Shown: in pieces, positions 21,146-33,504 of the stretch | How positions within the stretch are numbered: position 1 is the first letter of the stretch | Layout of the letters: each line of letters starts with the position of its first letter | Assembly: GCA_050292235.1 (NCBI GenBank) | Contig: JBNKLG010000003.1 | Location: forward strand, 30,546-94,545 | Direction: 5' to 3' | DNA: 64,000 nucleotides | Origin: JBNKLG01 sp050292235 | GTDB lineage: Bacteria; Pseudomonadota; Gammaproteobacteria; Chromatiales; Chromatiaceae | The notes under the pieces: generated by a model | What the model was told of the DNA's origin: nothing | What the model saw: the letters and a program-made list of their open reading frames with translations, nothing else | Database searches by the model: none | Made by a program: the position numbers and the translations under genes

Positions 21146-22289
21146 CCCCGAAAAAAATTGCCGTGCTCACCGGAAAACGTGGCGGTTATGGCGCCATGAA
21201 GCCCATGCTTCGAACCATCGAGGCCCACCCAGACCTGACCCTCCAACTGATCGTGACCGACCAGCACCTGGACCCGGCTTTTGGTCGCACCATCACTGAA
21301 GTTCAGAAGGACTTCCCCATCGCTGCTGCCGTCGGGATGCCGGGGCAGGATGGCAGCGCGGAGAGGCGCGCCCACGCCCTGGGCAGCTGTATTCAGGGAC
21401 TGTCCGAGGCCTTTACCACCCTACAGCCCGACCTCCTGATCCTCTATGGGGACCGAGGCGAGGTCTTGGCGGCAGCCCTGGCCGCCACCCACTTTGGCCT
21501 GCCCATGGCGCATCTGCAGGGCGGGGATGTCTCTGGCAACATCGACGAAAATATGCGTCATGCCCTGACCAAACTCTGCCACCTGCACTTTCCCGCCAGC
21601 CCGGCCAGCGCCGAACGGATTCGCCGACTGGGCGAAGAGGCGTGGCGTATCCACACGGTGGGCGATAACCATGTGGACCCCATTGTCGCCGGTGACTACA
21701 GCAACGCTGATGCTGTGCGTGCCAAATTGGGCCTGACCAACTCGGATAAGCCTCTGGTGGTGTTGCAGCATCCTGAAACCACCCGGGCCCGGGATAACAG
21801 TCAGGACATGCGGAACACCCTGGAGGCGGCCCTGGCCACAGGTCGTGAGGTCGTCTGTGTCTATCCCTGCTCTGACCCTGGCTACGAAGAGATCGTTGAG
21901 ACGATCGAGTCTTTTCGTGAAGAGCAACAGTTGCATATCTTTCAGAACATCGATGCTCCAGACTTCTGGGGACTGCTGGCCATCGCCGAAATCCTCATTG
22001 GCAACTCCTCTGCAGGCTTGATCGAAACCCCCTATTTCCCGATAGCCGCGATCAATCTGGGAGAGCGCCAGAAAGGCCGACAACATGCGGAAAACCTGAT
22101 TTCGATCGACTTTGGGGCAGACAATGTGCGCAAGGCACTAAACCAGGCCATGACGGATGAGCAATACCGAGCGCAAGTAGAACGCTGCTCCCAGCCCTTT
22201 GGTGACGGCAAGGCGGGAGAGCGTATCGTTGAGGTGATTGCCCGGCAATCCCTGGATACCTCTTTGCTCGACAAAAGGATCAGCTACTG

Positions 22290-22290
<1 letters not shown>
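21142..22290 (+). CDS. neuC: UDP-GlcNAc 2-epimerase, hydrolysing type (NeuC/LegG)
   Basis: A 382-residue GT-B-fold epimerase that makes the hexosamine substrate for the downstream synthase step. Recognised by KIAVLTGKRGGYGAMKPML, ILYGDRGEVLAAALAA, AHLQGGDVSGNIDE, HTVGDNHVDPIV and IGNSSAGLIETPYF. It lies between the synthase and the CMP-transferase genes, overlapping both by 1-4 nt, which places it firmly in the CMP-nonulosonate pathway. Confidence 0.9.
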
Positions 22291-25562
<3,272 letters not shown>

Positions 25563-25567
25563 AAAAA

Positions 25568-26704
25568 ATGGCGCTGCAGAATAAACGCGTCCTCTACCTC
25601 TACGACGGCAAACTCAAAGACCGGGGGCTCGACGAGGTAGTTAAAGAACAGCTATTGGCACTGGTTGATGGTGGCGCCAAGGTTACCCTGGTTTCGCGGG
25701 GAAGGCTCGATCAAGCAGGCATCATCAACCGACAACACCCCTTTCCCCTGACTAAACTTTTCAGCAGTCTTTCTTCAGACTATTACTACCCCCTCAACAA
25801 GCGCTATTTCAGTTGGCTGGGGGCACACCAACTCAGCAAAGAACCCTATGACGCCGTCATCGCCTGGTCGAAAAGTGCCTATCGCCTGTTTCAGGCGGCG
25901 AAAACCCTGAAGATCCCCACGCTGCTCAATGTCGGCAATTTTCATTGCCAACATCGGACCGACCCTCAACCCCAGGCACCGCAACACTGGCCAAAAATTT
26001 CCGGTGATCGGTTGCAACAGGAATATGCCTTCAGCTCACACATTCTGGTGGCCTCTGACTACGCAGCAGAGACCTTCAGTCACCATGGTGTTCCCGAAGA
26101 AAAGCTGCGGGTGCTCTATCGCGGTGTTAATCTGGCGGTCTTTCAGCACCCTCCCCAAAAACCAGAGCGCCCTTTCATCGTCGCCATGGCAGGACGCATC
26201 GGCGAACGCAAGGGCGCACCGCAACTCCTACAGGCCTGGAGGGAAGCCGATATCAAAGACGGCGAGCTCTGGCTGATTGGGTCTGTGGGGGACAAAGACA
26301 AACAGACGCTCTCTTCTCAAGCAATCGACACGGTCAAGTTCCTCGGCCAACGTTCGGATATTGCCGATCTCCTCGGTCAGGCACATGTGCATGTGCTGTT
26401 GTCGCGCAATGAGGGCCTAGCCAAGGTGCAACTTGAGGCTGCAGCCTGCGGCGCGGTCAACCTCTGCACCCGGGAAGGGGGCTTCCCCATTCAAAATGGC
26501 ATCAATGGTTTTCTCATCAAGAACCGGGATGATACCCAGGCCATCGCCCAGATCTTGCGTCAACTTTACTCGCAGCCCCCATTGCGCAACGAACTGGCGG
26601 ATAATGCCTGCCAGCTGATGTTGAACAGCTTTACCTGGAGCCACTTTCGCCAACGTTTTGTCACCGCCGTTGCCGAATCACTTGCCGGAGACCGGAGATC
26701 ATGA
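25568..26704 (+). CDS. Family 4 glycosyltransferase
   Basis: A 378-residue GT-B enzyme. The donor-binding C-terminal half has FIVAMAGRIGERKGAPQLLQAW, LGQRSDIADLL and the E-x7-E-type signature SRNEGLAKVQLEAAACGAV. The N-terminal acceptor domain is divergent. It starts 5 nt after the previous stop and overlaps the FkbM methyltransferase by ATGA, so it belongs to the same glycan operon. Sugar and acceptor are unknown. Confidence 0.8.
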   Translation: MALQNKRVLYLYDGKLKDRGLDEVVKEQLLALVDGGAKVTLVSRGRLDQAGIINRQHPFPLTKLFSSLSSDYYYPLNKRYFSWLGAHQLSKEPYDAVIAWSKSAYRLFQAAKTLKIPTLLNVGNFHCQHRTDPQPQAPQHWPKISGDRLQQEYAFSSHILVASDYAAETFSHHGVPEEKLRVLYRGVNLAVFQHPPQKPERPFIVAMAGRIGERKGAPQLLQAWREADIKDGELWLIGSVGDKDKQTLSSQAIDTVKFLGQRSDIADLLGQAHVHVLLSRNEGLAKVQLEAAACGAVNLCTREGGFPIQNGINGFLIKNRDDTQAIAQILRQLYSQPPLRNELADNACQLMLNSFTWSHFRQRFVTAVAESLAGDRRS

Positions 26705-27609
26705 CTGTTTTGCGTACCCTGGTCCGCAGCCCTCTGTTTGACACGCCCCGTCATTGGCGGGAAAAGATTTACCGCGCCCTGACCTCAAGAATGAGCTGGC
26801 CCAAAACCGTAGCGGTGGAACCCGATCTGCTGCTGACGGTGGACGCCAAAACCTATCCCTCCCAAACCAAATACTACTGGATCCCGGAGGCCTATGAGCC
26901 CTCATTGCAATGGGCATTGCGCAACCTGATTCCTCTTGGGGGACAGATGGTGGATTGTGGCAGCAATCTGGCCCTGATGGGGTTGATTGCCGCCCGACAT
27001 CGCAATGCCCAGGTGCTTTGCCTGGAACCCCTCCCCAGACTGCGCCAATGGATTGAGCAGCATATTGAGATGAATGGTTTGCAGGGGAATATGCGTGTCC
27101 TGGAGATTGCCGCCTCCAACGAGGCGGGATCGGCCGAATTCTATCTCTCCAAACCAGACAAAGATGGCAGCCACGGCCTCTCTCCAAACCGCTATAGTGA
27201 TCTCGAACAGCGAATAGAGATCCAAAAACAGCGTTTGGAGGTTCTGTTCAGCGAGCAAGGGCTCGACCGCATTGATTTCATCAAGATCGATACCGAGGGC
27301 CATGATCTCCAGGCTCTGGAGGGCTGCGGTGACTGGCTGCAACCTGAACGCATCCGGGTGCTTTACATTGAAATGGCCGAAGATAAGGAGGCCATTCTGG
27401 AGGCCTTGCTCAAGGCGGGATACTGCGGCTGGCGATCGCAGAAATACCTGTTCCGGGATGTCCGTAATGGCTTGCGCCCTGCAGAACACCGCTACTTCAA
27501 GCCCTTTGACCCCGAGCGGGATAAGATCAGCAGGAACATGCTGTTTTGCGGCCAAGAGAGTGAAGAAAATGCCTTTCTCAAAGCGCGTTTTGTTTCCAGT
27601 ACATTTTAA
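26701..27609 (+). CDS. FkbM-family methyltransferase
   Basis: A 302-residue SAM-dependent enzyme. The SAM-binding part runs MVDCGSNLALMGLIAA, LCLEPLPRL and later DFIKIDTEGHDLQALEG, the FkbM hallmark. FkbM enzymes in polysaccharide clusters usually O-methylate sugars. It is the last gene of the long overlapping operon; after it comes an AT-rich gap and an unrelated toxin-antitoxin-like pair. Confidence 0.85.
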   Translation: MTVLRTLVRSPLFDTPRHWREKIYRALTSRMSWPKTVAVEPDLLLTVDAKTYPSQTKYYWIPEAYEPSLQWALRNLIPLGGQMVDCGSNLALMGLIAARHRNAQVLCLEPLPRLRQWIEQHIEMNGLQGNMRVLEIAASNEAGSAEFYLSKPDKDGSHGLSPNRYSDLEQRIEIQKQRLEVLFSEQGLDRIDFIKIDTEGHDLQALEGCGDWLQPERIRVLYIEMAEDKEAILEALLKAGYCGWRSQKYLFRDVRNGLRPAEHRYFKPFDPERDKISRNMLFCGQESEENAFLKARFVSSTF

Positions 27610-27649
27610 AAATTAGCACGAAGAGCAAAATCGACAGAGGCAGATATGA

Positions 27650-27687
27650 GGTTTATAATTTTTATAAATATAATTAATTTATAAACC
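27650..27687. promoter_or_regulatory. Candidate autoregulatory operator of the XRE-ImmA gene
   Basis: A 9-bp inverted repeat, GGTTTATAA (27650-27658) and TTATAAACC (27679-27687), with a 20-nt AT-only centre. It lies 34-71 nt before the start of the XRE regulator gene in an otherwise GC-rich window. Autoregulation by the downstream HTH protein is inferred; a promoter -10 element probably lies within the AT-rich centre. Confidence 0.55.
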
Positions 27688-27720
27688 AGAGCATAGCCGT
27701 AATTTCACTGGGAGGTGGGT

Positions 27721-28791
27721 ATGTTTGCAGAACGCTTGATGCGTGCTCGCAAGGCAGCAGGACTGTCCATGGGTGCACTTGCCAAAGAAATCGGGGTATC
27801 CGCCAACGCCATCAAAAAATACGAGCATGGTGACAATTTGCCGTCATCACCCAACCTGCTGAAGCTTGCCAAGGCTTTGGGTGTTCGTACCGAGTACTTT
27901 TTTCGCCCTGTCAAGGTCTCCTTGGAGGGCATTGAATATCGCAAGCGGGTCTCCACATCCAAAAAATTGCTGGATCAGATCAATGGCAATGTCATGGAGC
28001 AGGCAGAGCGCTGGCAGGAGCTGCTGGATCTGTACCCCGATTCTATTAAGCCCGTACCCGCCTTCGAAATTCCAGATAATCTGCCAGAACAGGTGGGCAG
28101 TTATGACGAGATCGAGGCAATGGCCAATTGCGTGCGAAAGACCTGGGTTCTGGGTCTTAATCCCATATCGGAAATGATCGACACCCTGGAGTCCAAGGGC
28201 ATCATGATTATTTCCACGGACGTAGCATCGAGCAAAAAATTTGATGGCTTGGCAGGTTCCATAGAGCGCGCACCGGTTGTGGTGATCTCCTCACACCAAC
28301 CGGGTGACCGGCAACGGTTTACGCTGGCTCATGAATTAGGGCACTTGGCGTTATCGGGCCGACTGAGCGCAGGATTGGATGAGGAAAAGGCCTGTAACCA
28401 CTTCGCTGGTGCTTTTTTGTTGCCCAAACCGGCCCTATTGCAACAAATGGGCGAGCAACGCTCCGCTATTGAGCCGCTAGAACTGTATATGCTGAAGCAC
28501 GAATTTGGCATCAGCATGATGGCCATTCTGGTGCGGTTAGGACAGTGTGGCGTAATTTCCGAAAGTCGGCAAAAACAGTATTTCATGGCCTTTAACAAGC
28601 AGGGCTGGCGAACAGAAGAGCCTGGCAAGGCCTATCCCCAGGAAGAAACGTTGCTGTTCAAGCAGCTTGTCTACCGAGCTCTGGGCGAAGGCTATATCGG
28701 TGAATCCAAAGCAGCTGAGCTTATGGGAATTCCCCTCTCCGGCTTTCACAAGGAACGGAAACTGGGAGTGACTGGTGCAGTTGCTCATTAG
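27721..28791 (+). CDS. XRE-family regulator fused to ImmA/IrrE metallopeptidase (COG2856), likely antitoxin
   Basis: About 356 residues. The N-terminal HTH (residues 1-60: GLSMGALAKEIGVSANAIKKYEHG) is followed by a zinc peptidase domain with the motif HELGH starting at residue 204 and a downstream Glu in DEEKACNHFAGAFLLP. Such XRE-ImmA proteins act as proteolysed or proteolytic antitoxin/repressor partners. GGAGG at 27711 places the start at ATG 27721; a GTG 6 nt earlier is in frame. The gene overlaps the PIN-like gene by 17 nt, the usual layout of this toxin-antitoxin class. Confidence 0.82.
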   Translation: MFAERLMRARKAAGLSMGALAKEIGVSANAIKKYEHGDNLPSSPNLLKLAKALGVRTEYFFRPVKVSLEGIEYRKRVSTSKKLLDQINGNVMEQAERWQELLDLYPDSIKPVPAFEIPDNLPEQVGSYDEIEAMANCVRKTWVLGLNPISEMIDTLESKGIMIISTDVASSKKFDGLAGSIERAPVVVISSHQPGDRQRFTLAHELGHLALSGRLSAGLDEEKACNHFAGAFLLPKPALLQQMGEQRSAIEPLELYMLKHEFGISMMAILVRLGQCGVISESRQKQYFMAFNKQGWRTEEPGKAYPQEETLLFKQLVYRALGEGYIGESKAAELMGIPLSGFHKERKLGVTGAVAH

Positions 28792-29266
28792 TGATGCCAA
28801 CATCCTGATTGACCTTGAAGAGGGGCAATTGATTGAGTGGATGTTCCAATTGCCCTACCATTTTTCCATCCCGGATATCCTCTTTGTCGAGGAGTTGGAG
28901 CAAGAGCATCAATATCTGATGGGGCTGGGGCTGATTCTCAGCGAACTGAGCAGTGAAGCCATACGCTATGCCACGGTGTTGATTCCTCGGTATTCGCATG
29001 CCAGCCGAAACGATTGCTTTGCGTTGGCCTTAGCAGTGCAGGAAGAATGCCCTCTGCTCACTGGTGACAAGGCGCTGAAAAAGGCAGCAGAAGCTGAATC
29101 TGTCGTGGTACACGGCACGCTGTGGTTGGTGGAAACCATGATCAAACAGCAGATCATTTCCATTGACCAAGCACGACAAGCCTACCGTCGTATGAAGGTC
29201 GCTGGTAGGCGGTTACCTTGGGAGATTGCAGAGACCAATTTGCAAGCGTTGGCAAAAGGAATCTGA
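28775..29266 (+). CDS. PIN-domain protein, probable toxin of the XRE-ImmA pair
   Basis: A 163-residue protein with a PIN-type acidic set: Asp7 in LLISDANILIDLE, an Asp in SRNDCFALALA and the final Asp in LLTGDKAL. These positions match the metal-binding acids of PIN ribonucleases. The start is GTG 28775 with GGGAG upstream, overlapping the regulator gene. It probably cleaves RNA and is held in check by the upstream protein. It is convergent with the glycosyltransferase gene 34 nt beyond its stop. Confidence 0.75.
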   Translation: MQLLISDANILIDLEEGQLIEWMFQLPYHFSIPDILFVEELEQEHQYLMGLGLILSELSSEAIRYATVLIPRYSHASRNDCFALALAVQEECPLLTGDKALKKAAEAESVVVHGTLWLVETMIKQQIISIDQARQAYRRMKVAGRRLPWEIAETNLQALAKGI

Positions 29267-29300
29267 ACGCATATCGGAAGTGCAATAACGGACGGTCAGC

Positions 29301-30515
29301 CTACCGGTTTTTCGTCAACAACCGATAAAGATCCAGATACCGATCCACAACCCTGTCCCAGGAGAAGTCCTGGGCACGCTGCAAAGAGAGCTCAGACCAG
29401 TGACGCCTCTGTCCCGGCTGCTCAGCGAGGCGTTGCATGGTTTCGGCGAGGGCAACCTCATCCCCCACGGGCAGCATGGGGCCGTATTGACCCCGCCCCA
29501 AGATATCCCGGCAACCAGGGGCATCGGTACTGATCACCGGCAAGCCAGCCGCCATCGCCTCCACCAGAACAATGCCAAAGGTCTCCATCCGAGAGGGGAA
29601 CACAAACAGATCGGCGCTGCGGTAGAGATCAACCAGATCATCACCCGGCACCTGGAGCAAACCCTGGTCTGACGAGCTGCCGATATTCTCCAGCAGCAGG
29701 AGACGCTCTGCGACACCGCATTCAGCCCCGAGCGCAGCCAGATCGCTACTGCCACGCCCGACGATGACCAGACGGGCGCCAGGCCCACCCGCTTGGCAAT
29801 AGCGGCCAAAGGCCTTCACCAGGGTGGGAAAGTCCTTCTTCGCATGATTGCGTCCGACACAAAGAAAGACCACATCATCCGCCGGAATCCCATATCGCGC
29901 CCGGATGGCTGAGGAATCAACCGCTCTGTCAAACCGTGACAGATCCACCCCGTTGGGAATCCGGTATATCCGCGAGTCAGCAATGTCCAGCTCACGATAC
30001 TCCTCCGCCACGCTGTCGCTGATGGCGGTCACAGCCTGACTCCGGGGCAACCAGCGGCGTACCAGTTGATCCACCTGTGGATCCAGGCGATGGCCATAAC
30101 CGCTCTGGGCATCCCGCTGAATATCATCCCCGGCACAGCGAATAAAATGGGGAAGGCCATGTTTCCGGGCAAAATGGATCAGACAGAGACCGCTGGGATA
30201 GGCCAGGGTGCCATGCCAGCAATCGAAGCGGTAGCGACGCTGTAGCTGCCCCAACAGCTGATCCATCAGAAAAAACACCAGCGAGGGATGTCTGGCCAGC
30301 CATTTCCACGGCCTGCGTGGCAGACCAGCCAGGGCGTAAGGCAATGTCCACCCTAGGGTCTCCAGTTGACGCACATAGTGGGAGGCGGTCACCACCACTG
30401 GCCTATGGCCACGGGCCTGAAGCCGGAGCGCAATATTGTGTAGCCCGACCTGAACCCCGCCGGTATTGGGCAGAAAGGTCGGGCTCAAAAGCCCGATGCG
30501 AAGTCCCTGGCTCAA
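29301..30515 (-). CDS. Family 4 glycosyltransferase
   Basis: A 404-residue GT-B enzyme. The N-terminal acceptor domain begins LRIGLLSPTFLPNTGGVQVGLHN. The donor site has VVFLCVGRNHAKKDFPTLVKAF and the signature SRMETFGIVLVEAMAAGLPVI. It is the distal gene of a minus-strand LPS block and overlaps the upstream gene by 4 nt. A role in outer-core or O-antigen assembly is likely; the sugar is not predictable. Confidence 0.85.
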   Translation of the reverse strand: MSQGLRIGLLSPTFLPNTGGVQVGLHNIALRLQARGHRPVVVTASHYVRQLETLGWTLPYALAGLPRRPWKWLARHPSLVFFLMDQLLGQLQRRYRFDCWHGTLAYPSGLCLIHFARKHGLPHFIRCAGDDIQRDAQSGYGHRLDPQVDQLVRRWLPRSQAVTAISDSVAEEYRELDIADSRIYRIPNGVDLSRFDRAVDSSAIRARYGIPADDVVFLCVGRNHAKKDFPTLVKAFGRYCQAGGPGARLVIVGRGSSDLAALGAECGVAERLLLLENIGSSSDQGLLQVPGDDLVDLYRSADLFVFPSRMETFGIVLVEAMAAGLPVISTDAPGCRDILGRGQYGPMLPVGDEVALAETMQRLAEQPGQRRHWSELSLQRAQDFSWDRVVDRYLDLYRLLTKNR

Positions 30516-31477
30516 GCTTGAACCTCGGGCAGGATCTTCAGTACCTGCTCGAAGGCCTGTTCATGGGAGGTCGGCGGCAGGGCCTGTTGCCGTTCAGAGA
30601 GCTGGGGCGTGGATTTTACGAAGGCGGTGGCCTGCGCTACCCGCTTGCGGTGGCCCGACTCGATGAACCGCGTCCAACCGCGTGCCTGCATCAGCCCCAG
30701 CACCCGGTTGATCAACCGCAGTCGGGCCAGCCAGTTGTCCAACTCCTGCGGCACCCGGTTATCGCCGGTCAGTTTGCTCTTCTTGATGTGGGAAAAGCCC
30801 CCCACATGGCAGCCGGTCATCAATGGCTCCACGTCCAGTACACGCATGCCCTGGGCTTGGGCGATGAGTGAACCGATCACCATGGAGTCCAACCCTTTGC
30901 CCAGCTCGATCTCTGCCTGCGGATAGTCTCGCACCAACTGCTCAGCAGAGGCCATGTCACGGGTAAAGGTCTGGGTATTCCAGCGGCAGTGGGCCTCAGG
31001 TTGCAGGCTGAACAGATGGGTCTTGATCGGATGGAGGGTCTTGCTGTCGATCCTCATATGGCGATTGGTTCTCAAACCGACGCTCAGGGCGTAGAGATCG
31101 GCATCGGTGTGGGCCTCACAGGCCTGCCACCAGCCCGCATCGGCGATAAAGAAATCGGCATCGATAAAGGCGACATGGGGCTCGGATGAGAACGTCTGGG
31201 CCACCTTATTGACCATGCGTTGATGCCATTTGCCTGGAATCTTGTCACCGGGTCGGATACCGAACAGGCCATAGGTCACCTCCACACCAGGCACCTCCGA
31301 TAGCCAGCGCCTTATCCGGTTTCTGTGCCACCACAAAATACTGTCGAGATGGATATGGAGTCGCAGCCCCTTCCGCATCGATTCCGGGCAACTGGCCAGG
31401 GCGGATTCCGCTGCCAGGCGGGCAAAGGGCACGGTATAGGGGCCAGCGCAGAGAATATGGTGAGAAGGGAGGCTCAT
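30512..31477 (-). CDS. Unrecognised protein with GT-A-like DxD motif
   Basis: A 321-residue protein that I cannot place in a named family. The segment HVAFIDADFFIADAGWW has the hydrophobic-DxD pattern of GT-A glycosyltransferases, and HLDSILWWHRNRIRRWL precedes it. A second conserved-looking part is ELGKGLDSMVIGSLIAQAQG and GCHVGGFSH, which could be an acceptor or metal site. It sits between two glycosyltransferase genes, overlapping one by 4 nt. A glycosyltransferase is the best inference. Confidence 0.5.
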   Translation of the reverse strand: MSLPSHHILCAGPYTVPFARLAAESALASCPESMRKGLRLHIHLDSILWWHRNRIRRWLSEVPGVEVTYGLFGIRPGDKIPGKWHQRMVNKVAQTFSSEPHVAFIDADFFIADAGWWQACEAHTDADLYALSVGLRTNRHMRIDSKTLHPIKTHLFSLQPEAHCRWNTQTFTRDMASAEQLVRDYPQAEIELGKGLDSMVIGSLIAQAQGMRVLDVEPLMTGCHVGGFSHIKKSKLTGDNRVPQELDNWLARLRLINRVLGLMQARGWTRFIESGHRKRVAQATAFVKSTPQLSERQQALPPTSHEQAFEQVLKILPEVQA

Positions 31478-31494
31478 GGTGTTTCGATCATTGA

Positions 31495-32649
31495 TCAGTG
31501 GCGCTCGGCACTCAAGGTAATGGCCTCCCGGTAGCTCGCTTCCAGGGATTGGATGCAGGACTCTGTGGAAAATTCTTCTTTGATCCGTCGATAGGCCCCC
31601 TGGGAGAGTCGGCGGTAAGTATCCGGATCGCGCAACAAGATATCGATCTCCGTAGCCAACTGTTCGGGACCCGCCCTCTCGATCAGAAGACCGTTTTCCC
31701 GATGAGTGATCGCTTCAGGAATGCCGCTGTGACGGGTGCTGACCACGGGAATCCCCTGGCCCATGGCCTCCAGCAGGGCATTGGGAATGCCCTCGCGGTC
31801 CCCCTCTGCGGTCGTGCGACTGGGGTGCAGAAACAGATCATACTCTGGCAGTCGCTGCATCAAGATGGCATTGGGCATGAAGCCGGGGAAAGCGACCCAA
31901 TCGGCAATGCCCAATCGAGCGGCCAAGGCCTCTAGCGACGCCCGTTCAGGCCCATCTCCCAAAAGGTCCAACCGCCACGTCCAACCCCGTTCTTTCAGCC
32001 GGACGCAGGCCTCCAGCGTCACATCCAACCCTTTTTTCGATATAAATCGGCAGGCCTGTAGCAGACGCAAAGGGCGATCTGTAGGGAGAGATTTCACCGG
32101 TGCTATTGATGCCACAGGGACCCCGGTTCGATTGAGCCGTATCCGCTCGGGCGGACAACCCCGTTGTCGCAGCACCTCGCCCAAAGAGTGGCTACGCACC
32201 AGAAACAGATCGACGTTCTCTATCAGCCCCTCCAGATCGGACTGGGCCAGGCTCTCGGACAAATCTGCCCCATGAAAGGAGACCACCTTGGTCCTAGTTT
32301 CTGTCTTCAGATAGGGTAGGGCCCTGGCCGCTTCCGTACCCAGATAGAGGTGGATCAGACTGGCACTTTTCTCTTCCGCTAACTGATGTAACTGCCGTAC
32401 CTCGCTGCCCGACAGGGGAACCGGCAGGTTTTTGCGACGATAGTAGAGTCGGCGAAACCCTCTCAGGAAGGGTTTGTGTAGAACCCGAATCCTGGGAAAA
32501 GGAAACTGATCCAAATGCTGCGCATGGCGGGTCATCACCCAGTTCTCAAAGCCACGCACGCCATTCACCTGCCGGTAGACATGGAGCATCTCCGGCTTCA
32601 GAAAGGTGGCCACATAGGAGATCAGAACAGGGGGCTGCACCATCATCAC
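31495..32649 (-). CDS. Family 4 glycosyltransferase (colanic-acid WcaL-like)
   Basis: A 384-residue GT-B enzyme. The acceptor half has TKVVSFHGADLSE. The donor half has LRLLQACRFISKKGLDVTLEA, VAFPGFMPN and the signature HPSRTTAEGDREGIPNALLEAMGQGIPVV, which resembles WcaL/AmsK-type enzymes. Its start overlaps the stop of the methyltransferase gene upstream (ATGA), so the block is one operon. Confidence 0.85.
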   Translation of the reverse strand: MMMVQPPVLISYVATFLKPEMLHVYRQVNGVRGFENWVMTRHAQHLDQFPFPRIRVLHKPFLRGFRRLYYRRKNLPVPLSGSEVRQLHQLAEEKSASLIHLYLGTEAARALPYLKTETRTKVVSFHGADLSESLAQSDLEGLIENVDLFLVRSHSLGEVLRQRGCPPERIRLNRTGVPVASIAPVKSLPTDRPLRLLQACRFISKKGLDVTLEACVRLKERGWTWRLDLLGDGPERASLEALAARLGIADWVAFPGFMPNAILMQRLPEYDLFLHPSRTTAEGDREGIPNALLEAMGQGIPVVSTRHSGIPEAITHRENGLLIERAGPEQLATEIDILLRDPDTYRRLSQGAYRRIKEEFSTESCIQSLEASYREAITLSAERH

Positions 32650-33428
32650 ATGGGCGGCAGGGTTTCCATGAAGGGCAACCGCTTGCTCATTGACCGGCGC
32701 AGCCGATAGCGCCCATGGATGCCCTCCAGTCGCTTCAACAGAACCCCATAATCGACGCCCGCTGTTCGGGGAATACAGGCAAAGGTCGGACCATAGCTCT
32801 TCCCGGGCTCGTCGCCGTAGACCGCGTCCTGCTTATTGCTGCGCTTGCTCTCCCAGGCCTTCTCATCCAGATGGCGGAAGTGCTCCACGAATTCAGGAGA
32901 ATCGCTGTAGAAAACCCCCGGTACATGCAGATCCATCAGATAACGGGTCTCCTGGTTTTGGTAGCAGTCGTGGACAAACACCAGATCCGCCTTGCCCGTC
33001 GCCAAGGCCCGCAGGGCCAGAAAGAGCCCCGCCATGCGCTTGGGTCCATCAATGAAGACCACGTCACCCTCCAACAGCACAGCCGGCAATATCTGGTTGG
33101 CATCCCCATAAAGCAAGGCCAGATTGGCATGGGATGCCAGATGCTCCTCGGCAAAGCGGGCGTCATCGTGATCCCAGGTATATTCGATGCTGATGATGCG
33201 GGACCGGGGGAACAGCCGGGCCAACATCTGGGTGCTGTGGCCTCGGGCCCGACCCGACTCCACCACCTGTCGAGCATTGAGGCCGGCTGCCGTTGCCCAG
33301 GCGAAGAGCATTTCACTGAAAAAAATGCCGCGATTCTGATAATCCAGATCGGCGGTCTTCTCTTCAAAAGCGGTCAACAGCTGCTTGGCGTTGGCGATGG
33401 TCTGGTCGATGGAAAATGTCTGGCTCAT
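32646..33428 (-). CDS. Class I SAM-dependent methyltransferase (cephalosporin-hydroxylase-like fold)
   Basis: About 260 residues from ATG 33428 (MSQTFSIDQTI). An in-frame TTG at 33494 would add 22 residues, and I cannot choose firmly. The motif VVESGRARGHSTQMLARLFP replaces the usual glycine-rich SAM loop. SRIISIEYTWD and DVVFIDGPKR follow in the positions of motifs II and IV, and a late HDCYQ matches small-molecule methyltransferases. A sugar or lipid in the LPS pathway is the probable target, given its neighbours. Confidence 0.65.
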   Translation of the reverse strand: MSQTFSIDQTIANAKQLLTAFEEKTADLDYQNRGIFFSEMLFAWATAAGLNARQVVESGRARGHSTQMLARLFPRSRIISIEYTWDHDDARFAEEHLASHANLALLYGDANQILPAVLLEGDVVFIDGPKRMAGLFLALRALATGKADLVFVHDCYQNQETRYLMDLHVPGVFYSDSPEFVEHFRHLDEKAWESKRSNKQDAVYGDEPGKSYGPTFACIPRTAGVDYGVLLKRLEGIHGRYRLRRSMSKRLPFMETLPPM

Positions 33429-33504
33429 AACCGCAATCTGTTTTGGTGATAAGAGATCCAAGGCAAGGGATGATACCCTGGAATCGGTCAGCAAACCCCT
33501 GCGT

